From the NCBI RefSeq assembly GCF_001590925.1, contig NZ_BCTU01000009.1:31780-95779 (forward strand): 64,000 nucleotides of DNA. The letters run 5' to 3'. The stretch comes from Serratia plymuthica NBRC 102599 (GTDB lineage Bacteria > Pseudomonadota > Gammaproteobacteria > Enterobacterales > Enterobacteriaceae). The notes under the pieces were generated by a model. It searched no databases. It was not told where the DNA came from and saw nothing but the letters and a program-made list of their open reading frames with translations. Shown in pieces: positions 18,768 to 27,839 of the stretch; the stretch's first letter is position 1; the number at the start of each line of letters is the position of its first letter. The position numbers were made by a program, and so were the translations under genes.

Positions 18768-20522
18768 TCATCCCGCCTCTCTCATAGCCTCTTGACGCAG
18801 GATCGATTGGATATACGTATTTGTGCGTTTTAACGCAACAAAATCACCTCTATCAACGATACGACCTTTTTCGATGACTATAATTTCATCAGAAAAATCG
18901 AAAGTAGAGCTCCGGTGGCTGATGTTACATATCATTGCATGGGGATAACTGCGTTTAATATTTGCTATCACTCCCCTCTCATTGATGACATCAAGTGCCG
19001 AGGTGATTTCATCAAGAATAATAATTCTGGGGTTCCTTAAAAATAAGCGCGCCAGAGATAGCCGCTGACGCTGACCGCCTGAAAGCGTCATGCCATTGTC
19101 ACCAATTTTGATATCCAGTAAACTCGTACCGTTATCACTCGCCAGATCGTCGAGTCTTGCCAAGTTCAACGCCAGGATTAATTGATCATCAGTGGCTTCA
19201 GGACAGGCAATTTTGAGATTAAATCTCAGCGTATCCATAAAGACATAATCATTTTGCGATATATGAAAAATCACCTCCGCCCGCTCTCTTGCTGAAAGCT
19301 GATTAATGTCTCTATCATTGATAAAAATGTCACCTTGCTTGGTTTCAATCTGGCCGGCCATGAGTTTTGCAATGGTACTTTTTCCTGAGCCACTGCTGCC
19401 AGTCAGAGTAACAAAACACCCTTTGGTAATTTCCAGATTGAGATTGTTAATAATATATTCATCTGCATTTTCATACGAAAAAAACACATTTACCATTTTT
19501 AACGAATCAACAGTCCCAGCCCAAGGTTGGCCCACACTATCTCCCTTGGTCATACCAAAAAACGATTGTATAAAACCATGCAGGGATATCGTCGATTTTT
19601 GTAGTGCAGTGTACATTGAACCAATATTTTCCAGAGGAGATGATAGCAATAATATATAGGATGAAATCATAATAAAATGGCTTATATTTATGTTGCCAAT
19701 AGCAGTCTGATACAGAGAGTAGATAAATGACGATCCAAAAAAAACAATATTACAAGCAGACTCAATCAACAGGAATCGCATATCTTCCTTTAAAAGTCGC
19801 TCATGCTTGGTTTCGATATTGCTTAAAAGCTTCTCGTAACGACCAAATAGATAATCATATGAATTACATACTTTGGCTGCCCCCATATTTTTCACACTAT
19901 CGGTGATGAGACTGTAATTTTTTACTGAGGTTGTATAGAAGTCATTGTATAGCTCTACAATTCCAGGATTAAAAGTTCTTTTGATAATAAAGTAAATCGA
20001 GAAGTAAATTATAAAAAGAGCAGCAACAATATAGTCCCCAGAGGAAATTATGATGATAATGCTGAATATCAACTGCAGCAAGGGAGGTATAAAGTTATGT
20101 GAAATATTTCTTAGTACGACAGTCAACTCATCTATAGCCTGATTCAGACGCTGTGTGACATCACCTGTATTTTCATTGTTCTTTATAGCATTGTCATCAT
20201 AAAATAAATTTTTGAAATAATCATTCGTCATACTTATTACAAGGTTATTTTTCAAGGAAGTTAGCAATATGAAATTTAACGCTGAAGACAGTTTTCTCAA
20301 ACTCATAACAACAATGTAGCTTAGCGCAAGCAAGTAAATGACAACTGGAAAATCAAGCTGTTTACTGTCAATTACGCCAACCAATTTCGCCATAATAACC
20401 GGCTGCATGGAAATCAAGATGGTAGAAAAGAATGAAATCGCTATAATGACGAAAAACTTGATTTTTACGGGTAAGTCGGAAGTTTGTTTAAAGTATCTAA
20501 GTATAAACCAAAACTTGTTCAT
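18768..20522 (-). CDS. McjD-like ABC exporter (fused permease-ATPase)
   Basis: About 584 residues: six N-terminal membrane segments (residues 20-310) fused to a nucleotide-binding domain with Walker A TGSSGSGKSTIAK, signature LSGGQRQRLSLARLF and Walker B IIILDEITSALD. From recalled sequence it resembles McjD, the microcin J25 lasso-peptide exporter and immunity protein; HFIMISSYILLLSSPLENIG is almost a McjD segment, and QNDYVFMDTLRFNLKIA also matches. There is no peptidase domain. The gene is markedly AT-rich compared with its flanks. ATG 20522 is preferred to a TTG at 20543. No lasso precursor, McjB or McjC is next to it, so it is an orphan exporter or immunity gene, probably acquired. Confidence 0.85.
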   Translation of the reverse strand: MNKFWFILRYFKQTSDLPVKIKFFVIIAISFFSTILISMQPVIMAKLVGVIDSKQLDFPVVIYLLALSYIVVMSLRKLSSALNFILLTSLKNNLVISMTNDYFKNLFYDDNAIKNNENTGDVTQRLNQAIDELTVVLRNISHNFIPPLLQLIFSIIIIISSGDYIVAALFIIYFSIYFIIKRTFNPGIVELYNDFYTTSVKNYSLITDSVKNMGAAKVCNSYDYLFGRYEKLLSNIETKHERLLKEDMRFLLIESACNIVFFGSSFIYSLYQTAIGNINISHFIMISSYILLLSSPLENIGSMYTALQKSTISLHGFIQSFFGMTKGDSVGQPWAGTVDSLKMVNVFFSYENADEYIINNLNLEITKGCFVTLTGSSGSGKSTIAKLMAGQIETKQGDIFINDRDINQLSARERAEVIFHISQNDYVFMDTLRFNLKIACPEATDDQLILALNLARLDDLASDNGTSLLDIKIGDNGMTLSGGQRQRLSLARLFLRNPRIIILDEITSALDVINERGVIANIKRSYPHAMICNISHRSSTFDFSDEIIVIEKGRIVDRGDFVALKRTNTYIQSILRQEAMREAG

Positions 20523-20646
20523 CCAGGTTCCAAATTGATTCAATTTTGATTAGAGCCCGCCATGTTTCTTCTTTTATTCCTTCATACTGAGGGTAGCTCA
20601 GTCGTAGCAACTTAATCACATTCCCTTGTAATAAGTAGCTTTTCAT
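20497..20646 (-). CDS. Short reading frame upstream of the McjD-like exporter
   Basis: A 49-codon frame starts at ATG 20646 behind a good GGAG ribosome site and overlaps the start of the exporter gene by 26 bases, so the two could be coupled. It is AT-rich like the exporter. Its C-terminal part (KEETWRALIKIESIWNLDEQ) vaguely recalls the end of asparagine-synthetase-like lasso cyclases. It may be a decayed remnant of one or an unrelated small peptide. It does not fit a lasso precursor: no Gly with an acidic residue at ring position 7-9. Confidence 0.35.
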   Translation of the reverse strand: MKSYLLQGNVIKLLRLSYPQYEGIKEETWRALIKIESIWNLDEQVLVYT

Positions 20647-20767
20647 AAAATACTCCATTAGTGTCACATTCCTGATTAGTTTAAACATCCTAATCTATTC
20701 ATTTGACACCCACATTTCATATTTATTACTTTTTTTCTAACGGTACTGCTCTACTAATGGCCCCTTC

Positions 20768-21871
20768 TCACGACGCCAGGCCACCGCCGCCTTTATAGGG
20801 CGTTTTACCGGCGATCTTCATGATCTCCGCCCCCAGGGTGACGAAGGGTGCGCGGCGGCTGGCATAGATTAGCCCGCCCGCCTGGGCACGCACCGCTTTT
20901 ACCGTATCGGTGATCGGGTCAATGATTTCCGCCACGGCTTCATCCGCCTCCACCCACTCACCCGGCTGGCGCAACGGCAGCAGAATGCCGCTGGCGGGCG
21001 CGGTAACAATCTCCCCGGCGGCAAACGGCAACATGGCGACATCCAACTGAGGTATTGCCGGCGGCTCGCCCGCAATTGCACCACGGTGCTGCAAATAACG
21101 ATAGAGACGTTCGGCATCGTTGCCGGCCAATTGGTGCCCGATATCCTGTTGCCCGCGCAGTTCCAGCGTGACCGCCATGCAGCCGGGTTGCAGGTTTAAC
21201 GCGGGATGCCGCTGCGCCAGCCGATGCCACGGCAGCCCACAGGCTTCGTCAAACGAGCCGCCCCCGCTGTCTTGCGAAAGCAGCACCGCGCCGATCCCCA
21301 TACAGCGCGCCAGATCTTCCGCCTGCTCGCGCCAGGCCGGGTCGGCATACATATGCAATATCGCGCGGTCATCGCAATGCAGGTCCAGCACCACATCGGC
21401 ATCGCAGGCCAGTAACAGCAATTGCCGGCGCAGGGCTTCCACCTCGCTGCGGTCCGGCATAGCGTGCAAGGCTTCGCGCATCGCAGCGCGTACCTGCGGC
21501 ACGGCAGGCTCCGACGAGGCAAAAGCCTCCTGGTGCAGCAACAGAGCCAGATCGGGAAAGTCGCGGTTGAAATTGCGGCCACTGACCAGATCAAACCGCC
21601 CGACGCCGCCGTTGAGCAGCACCTGCGCCAGCCCCAGCGGGTTGGCGATCGGGACAATGATTATTTCACTTTGCAGTTCACCGCGCCGTTCCGCCTGGCT
21701 GAGTAATCTTTTAAGATAATGCAGCACCAGCATGCCTGGCAGTTCGTCGGCATGCAGACCGGCCTGCAGGTAAATCTTTTCGCCCAGGCCGGGCTGGCCG
21801 AAATGAAAACTGGTGAATTGGCGCTGCCCACCCAGGGCATGTTCAGGTAACTTATGATGTTTACTTTTCAT
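20768..21871 (-). CDS. Succinylglutamate desuccinylase/aspartoacylase-family zinc hydrolase
   Basis: This 367-residue carboxypeptidase-like enzyme has zinc-site motifs GLHADELPG (His and Glu, about residues 38-46) and DLHCDD (His near 165). The C-terminal portion resembles the barrel-like domain of AstE/AspA proteins. Family members cleave N-acyl amino acids. It is divergent from an Lrp-type regulator, with the start codons only 15 bases apart, and lies across from an arginine-derivative hydrolase and its transporter. It may therefore deacylate an N-acyl amino acid; that link is inference. Confidence 0.82.
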   Translation of the reverse strand: MKSKHHKLPEHALGGQRQFTSFHFGQPGLGEKIYLQAGLHADELPGMLVLHYLKRLLSQAERRGELQSEIIIVPIANPLGLAQVLLNGGVGRFDLVSGRNFNRDFPDLALLLHQEAFASSEPAVPQVRAAMREALHAMPDRSEVEALRRQLLLLACDADVVLDLHCDDRAILHMYADPAWREQAEDLARCMGIGAVLLSQDSGGGSFDEACGLPWHRLAQRHPALNLQPGCMAVTLELRGQQDIGHQLAGNDAERLYRYLQHRGAIAGEPPAIPQLDVAMLPFAAGEIVTAPASGILLPLRQPGEWVEADEAVAEIIDPITDTVKAVRAQAGGLIYASRRAPFVTLGAEIMKIAGKTPYKGGGGLAS

Positions 21872-21885
21872 TGGACGTCCTATCT

Positions 21886-22341
21886 GTGGAAAAGAAAGCC
21901 CGGCTTGATCGAATCGACAAAAAAATCCTTGAAATACTGTGCCGGGATGGCCGCATTTCCTATCAAAAGCTCTCCGAGCAGGTCAACCTGACCGCTCGCC
22001 CCTGCCAGGAACGGGTACGCGGGCTGGAGCGCGACGGCATTATCCGTGGCTACCGCGCCATTATCGAACTGCCGGAACCGGAGCATGCCTTTGTGATACA
22101 GGCGCAAATCGCGCTGGCCGATCATGGCCATTCCCAACCCGCATTCGAGCAGGAAATGCGCAATACCCCAGAGGTGCTGGATTGCTGGCTGGTCAGCGGC
22201 AGTTTCGATTTTCTGGTGCGCATCGGTTGCCGCAGCATGGAAAGCTACCGACTGCTGGCCGACGCCTGGCTGACCAGCAAAAAATTCCGGGTGGATAAAA
22301 TCGTTACCCTGACCGAGTTGCAATCCATCAAGCGCTCCTGA
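21886..22341 (+). CDS. Lrp/AsnC-family regulator
   Basis: About 151 residues: an N-terminal HTH (KILEILCRDGRISYQKLSEQ) and a C-terminal RAM ligand domain (HAFVIQAQIAL..., VLDCWLVSGSFDFLVRIG). The GTG at 21886 is likely the start; a TTG at 21871 also reads in frame and would overlap the first base of the divergent AstE-like gene. Lrp-type regulators respond to amino acids, which suits the neighbouring transport and hydrolase genes. Confidence 0.92.
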   Translation: MEKKARLDRIDKKILEILCRDGRISYQKLSEQVNLTARPCQERVRGLERDGIIRGYRAIIELPEPEHAFVIQAQIALADHGHSQPAFEQEMRNTPEVLDCWLVSGSFDFLVRIGCRSMESYRLLADAWLTSKKFRVDKIVTLTELQSIKRS

Positions 22342-22347
22342 GCCGCC

Positions 22348-23070
22348 TCAGTCACGGCGGATAAAGGCCAGCCAGCGCCGTTCTGCCCGTGAAAACAGGA
22401 AGATCAGCAGGAAGGTGCAAAGCAGATAAAGTGCCGCCGCCATCAGGAAGGGAATAAACGGCGAATAGGTGGCGGCGTAAAAAGCGCGTGCCACTCCGGT
22501 AATGTCCAGCAGCGTCACCGTGCTTGCCAGCGAGGTGGCGTGCAGCAGAAAGACCATCTCGTTATTCAGCGCAGGAATACCCCGCCGTAACGTCGCCGGC
22601 AGCACCAGTCGGCGAATTATCTGCCACTGACTCATGCCAAACGCCTCACCGGCGACCCACTCCTGCCTGGGAAACGTCCCCATCATGCCGGCCAACAGTT
22701 CCGCGACGTAAGCGCTGGTATTGAGCACCAACGCCAGCGTGGCGCAAAAGGTGGCGTCACGAAACAGCAGCCAGAAAGGCTGATCGTTCTGCCAGCCCAA
22801 CTGCACCACGTCGAACTGCGACAGCCCGTAGTAAATCAGCATCAATTGCAGATACAGCGGCGTACTACGGAAAAAATAGGTCACGCAACGGATTAACCAG
22901 GACAGCGGGCGCGGGCCATACACCTGGCCGACCGCCATCAGCACCGCCAATAGCAGGCCCGGCACCACCGACAGCAAAAACAGTTTGGCTGTCAGCGCCA
23001 GCCCCGTCACATCCGAACCGTCACTCCACAAAAAAGTGGGCGTCACTTCCAGCATATCTTGCAGAGTCAT
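22348..23070 (-). CDS. Polar amino acid ABC transporter permease
   Basis: This is a 240-residue inner-membrane permease of the HisM/ArtM type with about five membrane segments. The EAA loop reads GEAFGMSQWQIIRRLVLPAT near residue 150. Its start codon overlaps the stop of the upstream permease by one base (TGATG). It is the last gene of the operon, and no ATPase gene follows. Confidence 0.9.
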   Translation of the reverse strand: MTLQDMLEVTPTFLWSDGSDVTGLALTAKLFLLSVVPGLLLAVLMAVGQVYGPRPLSWLIRCVTYFFRSTPLYLQLMLIYYGLSQFDVVQLGWQNDQPFWLLFRDATFCATLALVLNTSAYVAELLAGMMGTFPRQEWVAGEAFGMSQWQIIRRLVLPATLRRGIPALNNEMVFLLHATSLASTVTLLDITGVARAFYAATYSPFIPFLMAAALYLLCTFLLIFLFSRAERRWLAFIRRD

Positions 23071-23762
23071 CAGCGTGCTCCTGCAGCGGTCGAGGAAGCC
23101 AGAGCGTAGCGGCGCGCCAGCAGGCTAAAGCCCCAACTGGAGATCGCGGTAATCACCATATAGATCAGCGCTACCAGGAAATAGAACAGGAAGGGTTTTT
23201 GCGTTGCCCGCCCCGCCTGCTCCGCCAGCCACACCATGTCCTCCAGCCCCAGGATCGAGACCAGCGCCGAGGCTTTCATCAAGCCGAGCCAGTTATTGTT
23301 GATCCCGGGAATGGCGAAACTCAGCATTTGCGGCAGCAAGACGCGGCGAAATACCTGCCCTGGGCGCATGCCGTAAGCCATTGCCGCTTCCAGTTGCCCG
23401 CGCTCAACGGTGAGAAAAGCGCCGCGAAAGGTTTCCGTGTAGTAAGCGCCAAACACGAAACCAATCGCCAGCACGCCGGAGATAAAGGTGTTGAAGCGCA
23501 GCGGCCCCAACCCCAGCAGGCCAAGAAAGCCGTTGACCAGCATTTCGCCGCCAAAGAACAGCAACAGCATAATCACCAGTTCGGGAATGCCGCGCACCAG
23601 CGTGGTGTACCCCGTCGATAACCAGCGTAGCCAACGCGGGCCGAACAGCTTGATCAGCGCATTGATCAGGCCGAGCGCCAGCGCCACCGCCAGAGAAACC
23701 AGCATCACGCATAACGACAGCGCCGCGCCGTGTGCCAGCAACGGCAAATACTCGATGACCAT
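23070..23762 (-). CDS. Polar amino acid ABC transporter permease
   Basis: A 230-residue permease of the HisQ/ArtQ type with about five membrane segments. The EAA-type loop is AMAYGMRPGQVFRRVLLPQM. It partners the downstream permease in one transporter, and the binding protein is encoded 55 bases upstream. Confidence 0.9.
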   Translation of the reverse strand: MVIEYLPLLAHGAALSLCVMLVSLAVALALGLINALIKLFGPRWLRWLSTGYTTLVRGIPELVIMLLLFFGGEMLVNGFLGLLGLGPLRFNTFISGVLAIGFVFGAYYTETFRGAFLTVERGQLEAAMAYGMRPGQVFRRVLLPQMLSFAIPGINNNWLGLMKASALVSILGLEDMVWLAEQAGRATQKPFLFYFLVALIYMVITAISSWGFSLLARRYALASSTAAGAR

Positions 23763-23817
23763 TCCCGGCCTCCCATACTTGACTTGATGCCGGGCCAGCC
23801 GGCGTCAGCGCGCCGGT

Positions 23818-24591
23818 TTAGCCGCCGTAAATGTCGAAGCTGAAATATTTTTTCTGGATGGCGTCATAGGTGCCGTCGGCACGGATGGCCTTAATGGCGC
23901 CGTTGAGCGCGTCACGCAGCGCCGGGTTGTCTTTGCCCACCGCGATGCCCACGTCGGAGGAGATGCTGCTGTCCGTAATCGCCGGGCCGGCGAAGGCAAA
24001 CTTCTGCCCGCGCGGGGTATCGATAAAGCTGCTGGCCGCCTGGGTATTGTCCTGCAACGACGCATTAATCCGCCCGGACATCAAATCCAGATAGACATTG
24101 TCCTGGTTGGCGTAAGAAACGATCTTCACGCCCTGTCCGGCCCAATGTTTTTTCGCATAGGTTTCATGAATGGAGCCGGTCTGCACGCCAACCGTTTTGC
24201 CTTTCAGGCTGGCGGCATCCGGCAGCAACGGGCTGCCCTTGCGCGCCACCAGTTGCGCCGAACTGCGGTAGTAGCGATCGGTAAAGTCCACTTCCTTTTT
24301 ACGCTCGTCGGTGATGGTCAGCGAAGCGATAATGGCATCGAACTTACGCGCATTGAGCGCCGCGATCATGCTTTCAAAAGGCTGTTTGACGAAAACGCAT
24401 TTGGCATGCAACTGCGTACACAGCGCATTGGCGATATCGATGTCAAAACCGGTGATCTCGCCGCTGGGCGAAAGCACGTCAAAAGGCGGGTAACCGCCGT
24501 CGACGCCAAAGCTGATGGTATCGAAAGACTGGGCCGCCGCCGGGCCACCCAGGGCCAGGCTGGTCAGTAGAACCGCTAATGTTTTTTTCAT
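23818..24591 (-). CDS. Periplasmic binding protein, ArtI/HisJ type
   Basis: 257 residues with a signal peptide (1-20, ending AAA). The family signature GEITGFDIDIANALCTQLHA and the ligand-binding segment ASLTITDERKKEVDFTDRYY are those of arginine/lysine/histidine binding proteins. It sits between the DDAH-like hydrolase and two permeases, so a cationic amino acid or an arginine derivative is the likely ligand. Confidence 0.92.
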   Translation of the reverse strand: MKKTLAVLLTSLALGGPAAAQSFDTISFGVDGGYPPFDVLSPSGEITGFDIDIANALCTQLHAKCVFVKQPFESMIAALNARKFDAIIASLTITDERKKEVDFTDRYYRSSAQLVARKGSPLLPDAASLKGKTVGVQTGSIHETYAKKHWAGQGVKIVSYANQDNVYLDLMSGRINASLQDNTQAASSFIDTPRGQKFAFAGPAITDSSISSDVGIAVGKDNPALRDALNGAIKAIRADGTYDAIQKKYFSFDIYGG

Positions 24592-24618
24592 GGCTGAGAT
24601 CCCCGGTGCAAGAAAGCG

Positions 24619-25380
24619 CTAGAAACGAAGTGACAGGCAGGTCAGGCCGCCGTCCATTTTTTTAAATTCGCTGGTGTCGAGCTGAACGATAGGCATGCCC
24701 AACTTTTCGATTTGGGCCAGCGTGTGCGGGTAACCCCGTGGGGTAATCAAGGTATCGTTGATCCACAGCGTGTTGCCGGCATAGGATTCCGCTTCGGGGA
24801 TAACGATGGCGTTAAAGCCGCTAAAGGCAGGATGGCGCTGGTAGTCTTCCGTCAGCAACAGGGTGTTGCGGCCAACATAGTTGACGATGGATTTCAGGTG
24901 CAGCCCGGCGCTGACGTCAATGGCGGTCACCCGGTAGCCATACGGCTCTACCGCAGCAGCAAACTCGCCAATGCCGGCTTCATCGGTGCGCGCCGTCAGG
25001 CCAATAAAAAACTGACGATCGACCAACAGCACGTCGCCGCCGTCAAGGTGGCCGTGCCGGCTCATCCGCACCACCGGGCGCTCGCCTTCAAACAGCGGCG
25101 CAATGGTGTCCACCTCACCCTGGCGGCTCGGCGCACCCGGATGGGTGATCACGGCAAGCTCCGGCATTATCACCGCCGTGTCTTCCACAAAGTGAGCGTC
25201 CGGGAAGGCCGGGGCCGCCGGTAGCACCGTCACTTTCAGGCCCAGGCGCAGCAAGGTATCCACATAGGCCAAAAACTGACGGCCGGTGGCGGCGATATCC
25301 GGTGCGCCCAATTGAGCGGTGGTCTGGCCGCTGCCGCAGCTATCGGCAGGGAGTCTGGCAATGGCTTGAGTAAAGTGCAT
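24619..25380 (-). CDS. Dimethylarginine dimethylaminohydrolase (DDAH)-like enzyme
   Basis: A 253-residue guanidino-group-modifying enzyme. The family features are DAHFVEDTAVI and HLDGGDVL in the substrate-binding region, the catalytic His in AGLHLKS, and the catalytic Cys in GGLTCLSLRF at the extreme C-terminus. DDAH converts methylated arginines to citrulline and methylamines. It is the first gene of an operon with an ABC transporter for amino acids, so the imported substrate is probably a modified arginine. Related hydrolases act on other guanidino compounds. Confidence 0.87.
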   Translation of the reverse strand: MHFTQAIARLPADSCGSGQTTAQLGAPDIAATGRQFLAYVDTLLRLGLKVTVLPAAPAFPDAHFVEDTAVIMPELAVITHPGAPSRQGEVDTIAPLFEGERPVVRMSRHGHLDGGDVLLVDRQFFIGLTARTDEAGIGEFAAAVEPYGYRVTAIDVSAGLHLKSIVNYVGRNTLLLTEDYQRHPAFSGFNAIVIPEAESYAGNTLWINDTLITPRGYPHTLAQIEKLGMPIVQLDTSEFKKMDGGLTCLSLRF

Positions 25381-25540
25381 GGGCGATTCTCTTGAGTGAA
25401 ATGGACGGTAGGTGTTCTTCGATTATCAAACAGATACCGTCGCCAATCAGGTTGAATCCGCCCGCCGGCACTCTACATTTACGCTGTTTATCGCTCCGCT
25501 GACGACCTATTCCGCTGTACGCCGCACGAAGCTGCCGCCC

Positions 25541-26485
25541 TCACGGCACTGGCGCCTGTGCGCCGGTGATGCGTGGCATCACTTCTTTCATCAACTCGAG
25601 GAATTTACGCAACCGCGCCGGATAATAACTGGCATAGGGGTAAAGCAGATAAATCGGCAAGGGCGCGGCGTGCCAATCTGGCATCAACGGGGTAAGCAAC
25701 CCCTGCTCCAGATCCTGTTTGACCACCCAGGATGACAACATGGCCACCCCCACGCCGTTCAGCGCCGCCTTGCGCACGGCATAAAGGCTGTCGGTACTCA
25801 GCCTGGGGACGATGTCAAAACGGTAATCTTCGCCGCTGGCGGTATGCGTCAACGTCACTTCATTGCGATAAAAACTGTTTAGCGCCAGCCAGGGCAACTG
25901 CGCCAAATCGCCGATCTGCGCCAGCGGCGTATGGCGTGCCAGCAGTTCAGGCGCGGCCACCACAATGCGCGGCACCTGCGCCAACAGCACCGCAACCACC
26001 GAAGGATCGGTCACCGCACCGACGTGGATCGCGCAGTCCACGCCTTCCGGAATGAAATCGGGCGAATGATCGTTGAGCGTCCACTCTACGCTGGTCTGAC
26101 GATAGCGTTGCAGGTAATCGCCCAACGGCCCAATCAGCTGATCCTGGCCAAAGGCATGCGGCGCGCGCACCCGCAATACGCCCACGGGTTCATCGCGCAC
26201 GCCGCGCAGTTCGTCCTCCATGATTTGCCAGTGCTCAATCAGCTTGCGCGCATGCTGATAACAACGCTCGCCGTCGTCCGTCAGCTTCATGGCGTGAGTC
26301 GTACGCTGGATTAATTTCACGCCAAGCAGTTGCTCCAGCACCTGGAGACGCCGGCTAATGGTGGGCTGCGAGGTATTCATTTGCGCCGCAGCAGCCGAGA
26401 GGCTGCCGCTGTCGACAATGCGCACCAGAGTTTGCAGCATGGCTATACGATCGCCATTGGGAAATGGATTTTTATTCATACGCAT
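25541..26485 (-). CDS. LysR-family regulator
   Basis: 314 residues, with an HTH at about 10-70 (DSGSLSAAAAQMNTSQPTIS) and a substrate-binding-like domain. It is divergent from the MFS transporter at 26576 with 90 bp between, and probably controls it. The start at 26485 lacks a clear ribosome site; the ATG two codons later is equally possible. Confidence 0.92.
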   Translation of the reverse strand: MRMNKNPFPNGDRIAMLQTLVRIVDSGSLSAAAAQMNTSQPTISRRLQVLEQLLGVKLIQRTTHAMKLTDDGERCYQHARKLIEHWQIMEDELRGVRDEPVGVLRVRAPHAFGQDQLIGPLGDYLQRYRQTSVEWTLNDHSPDFIPEGVDCAIHVGAVTDPSVVAVLLAQVPRIVVAAPELLARHTPLAQIGDLAQLPWLALNSFYRNEVTLTHTASGEDYRFDIVPRLSTDSLYAVRKAALNGVGVAMLSSWVVKQDLEQGLLTPLMPDWHAAPLPIYLLYPYASYYPARLRKFLELMKEVMPRITGAQAPVP

Positions 26486-26575
26486 TACGTATAACAGTTT
26501 TACCCGTGCAGGGGCTACAGTTTCCGCCGAAAACTGGCAAAAATAGCCCCACTTTACTCGTTCTGGATAACCGTC

Positions 26576-27793
26576 ATGAGCCTGATTTCAGCCACTACCA
26601 CCGCGCCTGACAATGCGCTTTCCGCCAAAATCGTTTTCCTGCTGGCCGCCGGCGCCGGTCTGAGCGTGGCATCCATTTACTACAGCCAGCCGATGCTGAG
26701 CATCATGGGCGCTACGTTCCACGCCGGGGTCAGCGATACCGGCATGGTACCCACGCTGACCCAGGCGGGCTATGCACTGGGCATCCTGCTGCTGGCTCCG
26801 CTGGGCGACCGTCACGATCGCCGCCAGATCATTCGGATAAAGGGCGTGTTGCTGGCACTCACCCTGCTGATGTGCGGTTTTTCTTCTTCATTTCCGCTGT
26901 TGTTGCTCAGCAGTCTGGCGATCGGTTTAGCCGCAACGGTGGCGCAGGACATTATCCCGGCGGCCGCCACGCTCGCTTCAGACGCCAACCGGGGCAAGAC
27001 GGTGGGCACGGTGATGACCGGGTTGCTGGCCGGCATTTTACTCTCGCGCGTGTTCAGCGGCGTGGTGGCGGAATATTTCGGCTGGCGCAGCGTTTATATG
27101 CTGGCGGCATTGGGGGTGCTGGTCATCACACTCACGATCGGCGCAGTGTTGCCGCGCTTTAAACCCAACACCACACTGAGCTACCCTGCGCTGCTGCGCT
27201 CATTGGGGAAACTGTGGGCCGACTACCCGGAACTGCGACGTGCGGCGTTGGCTCAGGGCTTGCTGTCGGTCGCCTTCAGCGCTTTCTGGTCGACGCTGGC
27301 GGTGATGTTGGCGGAAAAATATCAGCTTGGCAGTGCCGTAGCCGGCGCTTTTGGGCTGGCAGGTGCGGCCGGTGCGCTGGCAGCCCCCCTGGCAGGTATG
27401 CTGGCCGATCGTCACGGGCCGGACTACGTCACTAAAATCGGTGCCGCCATGGTGGTGTGTTCATTCGCTCTGATGTTTCTGCTGCCCTGGCTTCCGCTGC
27501 CCGCCCAACTGGCGCTCATCGCGCTGAGCGCGGTAGGTTTTGATCTCGGTATCCAGGCGACGCTGGTGGCGCACCAGACCATTATTTACGCCATCAACCC
27601 GGCAGCGCGCAGCCGTTTGAATGCCATCCTGTTTACCCTGGTGTTTATCGGTATGGCGAGCGGTGCCGCTCTCGGCAGCAAAGTCCTCGAAAGCGCCGGT
27701 TGGCCGGGCGTCGTATTGTTGGCCACGCTGGCGGCAGCGGGCGGTTTGGCGCTGAGAATGCTGGCCAAACGCGCCCCGCGCACCGCCGGTTGA
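26576..27793 (+). CDS. MFS transporter (DHA1 type)
   Basis: 405 residues with about twelve membrane segments. The motif-A loop LGDRHDRRQIIRIK follows the second segment. It belongs to the drug:proton antiporter-like group of inner-membrane exporters. The divergent LysR gene is the likely regulator. The substrate cannot be inferred. Confidence 0.9.
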   Translation: MSLISATTTAPDNALSAKIVFLLAAGAGLSVASIYYSQPMLSIMGATFHAGVSDTGMVPTLTQAGYALGILLLAPLGDRHDRRQIIRIKGVLLALTLLMCGFSSSFPLLLLSSLAIGLAATVAQDIIPAAATLASDANRGKTVGTVMTGLLAGILLSRVFSGVVAEYFGWRSVYMLAALGVLVITLTIGAVLPRFKPNTTLSYPALLRSLGKLWADYPELRRAALAQGLLSVAFSAFWSTLAVMLAEKYQLGSAVAGAFGLAGAAGALAAPLAGMLADRHGPDYVTKIGAAMVVCSFALMFLLPWLPLPAQLALIALSAVGFDLGIQATLVAHQTIIYAINPAARSRLNAILFTLVFIGMASGAALGSKVLESAGWPGVVLLATLAAAGGLALRMLAKRAPRTAG

Positions 27794-27808
27794 GCAGTAA
27801 AATCATCA

Positions 27809-27839
27809 AGCAATAGCCGCAGAAACCGCGGCTATTGCT
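27809..27839. terminator. Shared hairpin between convergent genes
   Basis: AGCAATAGCCGC (27809-27820) pairs perfectly with GCGGCTATTGCT (27828-27839) around a 7-base loop. It covers the stop codon of the convergent binding-protein gene. T runs are short, so it may act by convergence as much as by termination. Confidence 0.65.

Noticed and set aside
20497..20646. Lasso peptide precursor
   Set aside because: No Gly with an Asp or Glu seven to nine residues on and no Thr at the leader end; the C-terminal half looks like part of a larger protein.
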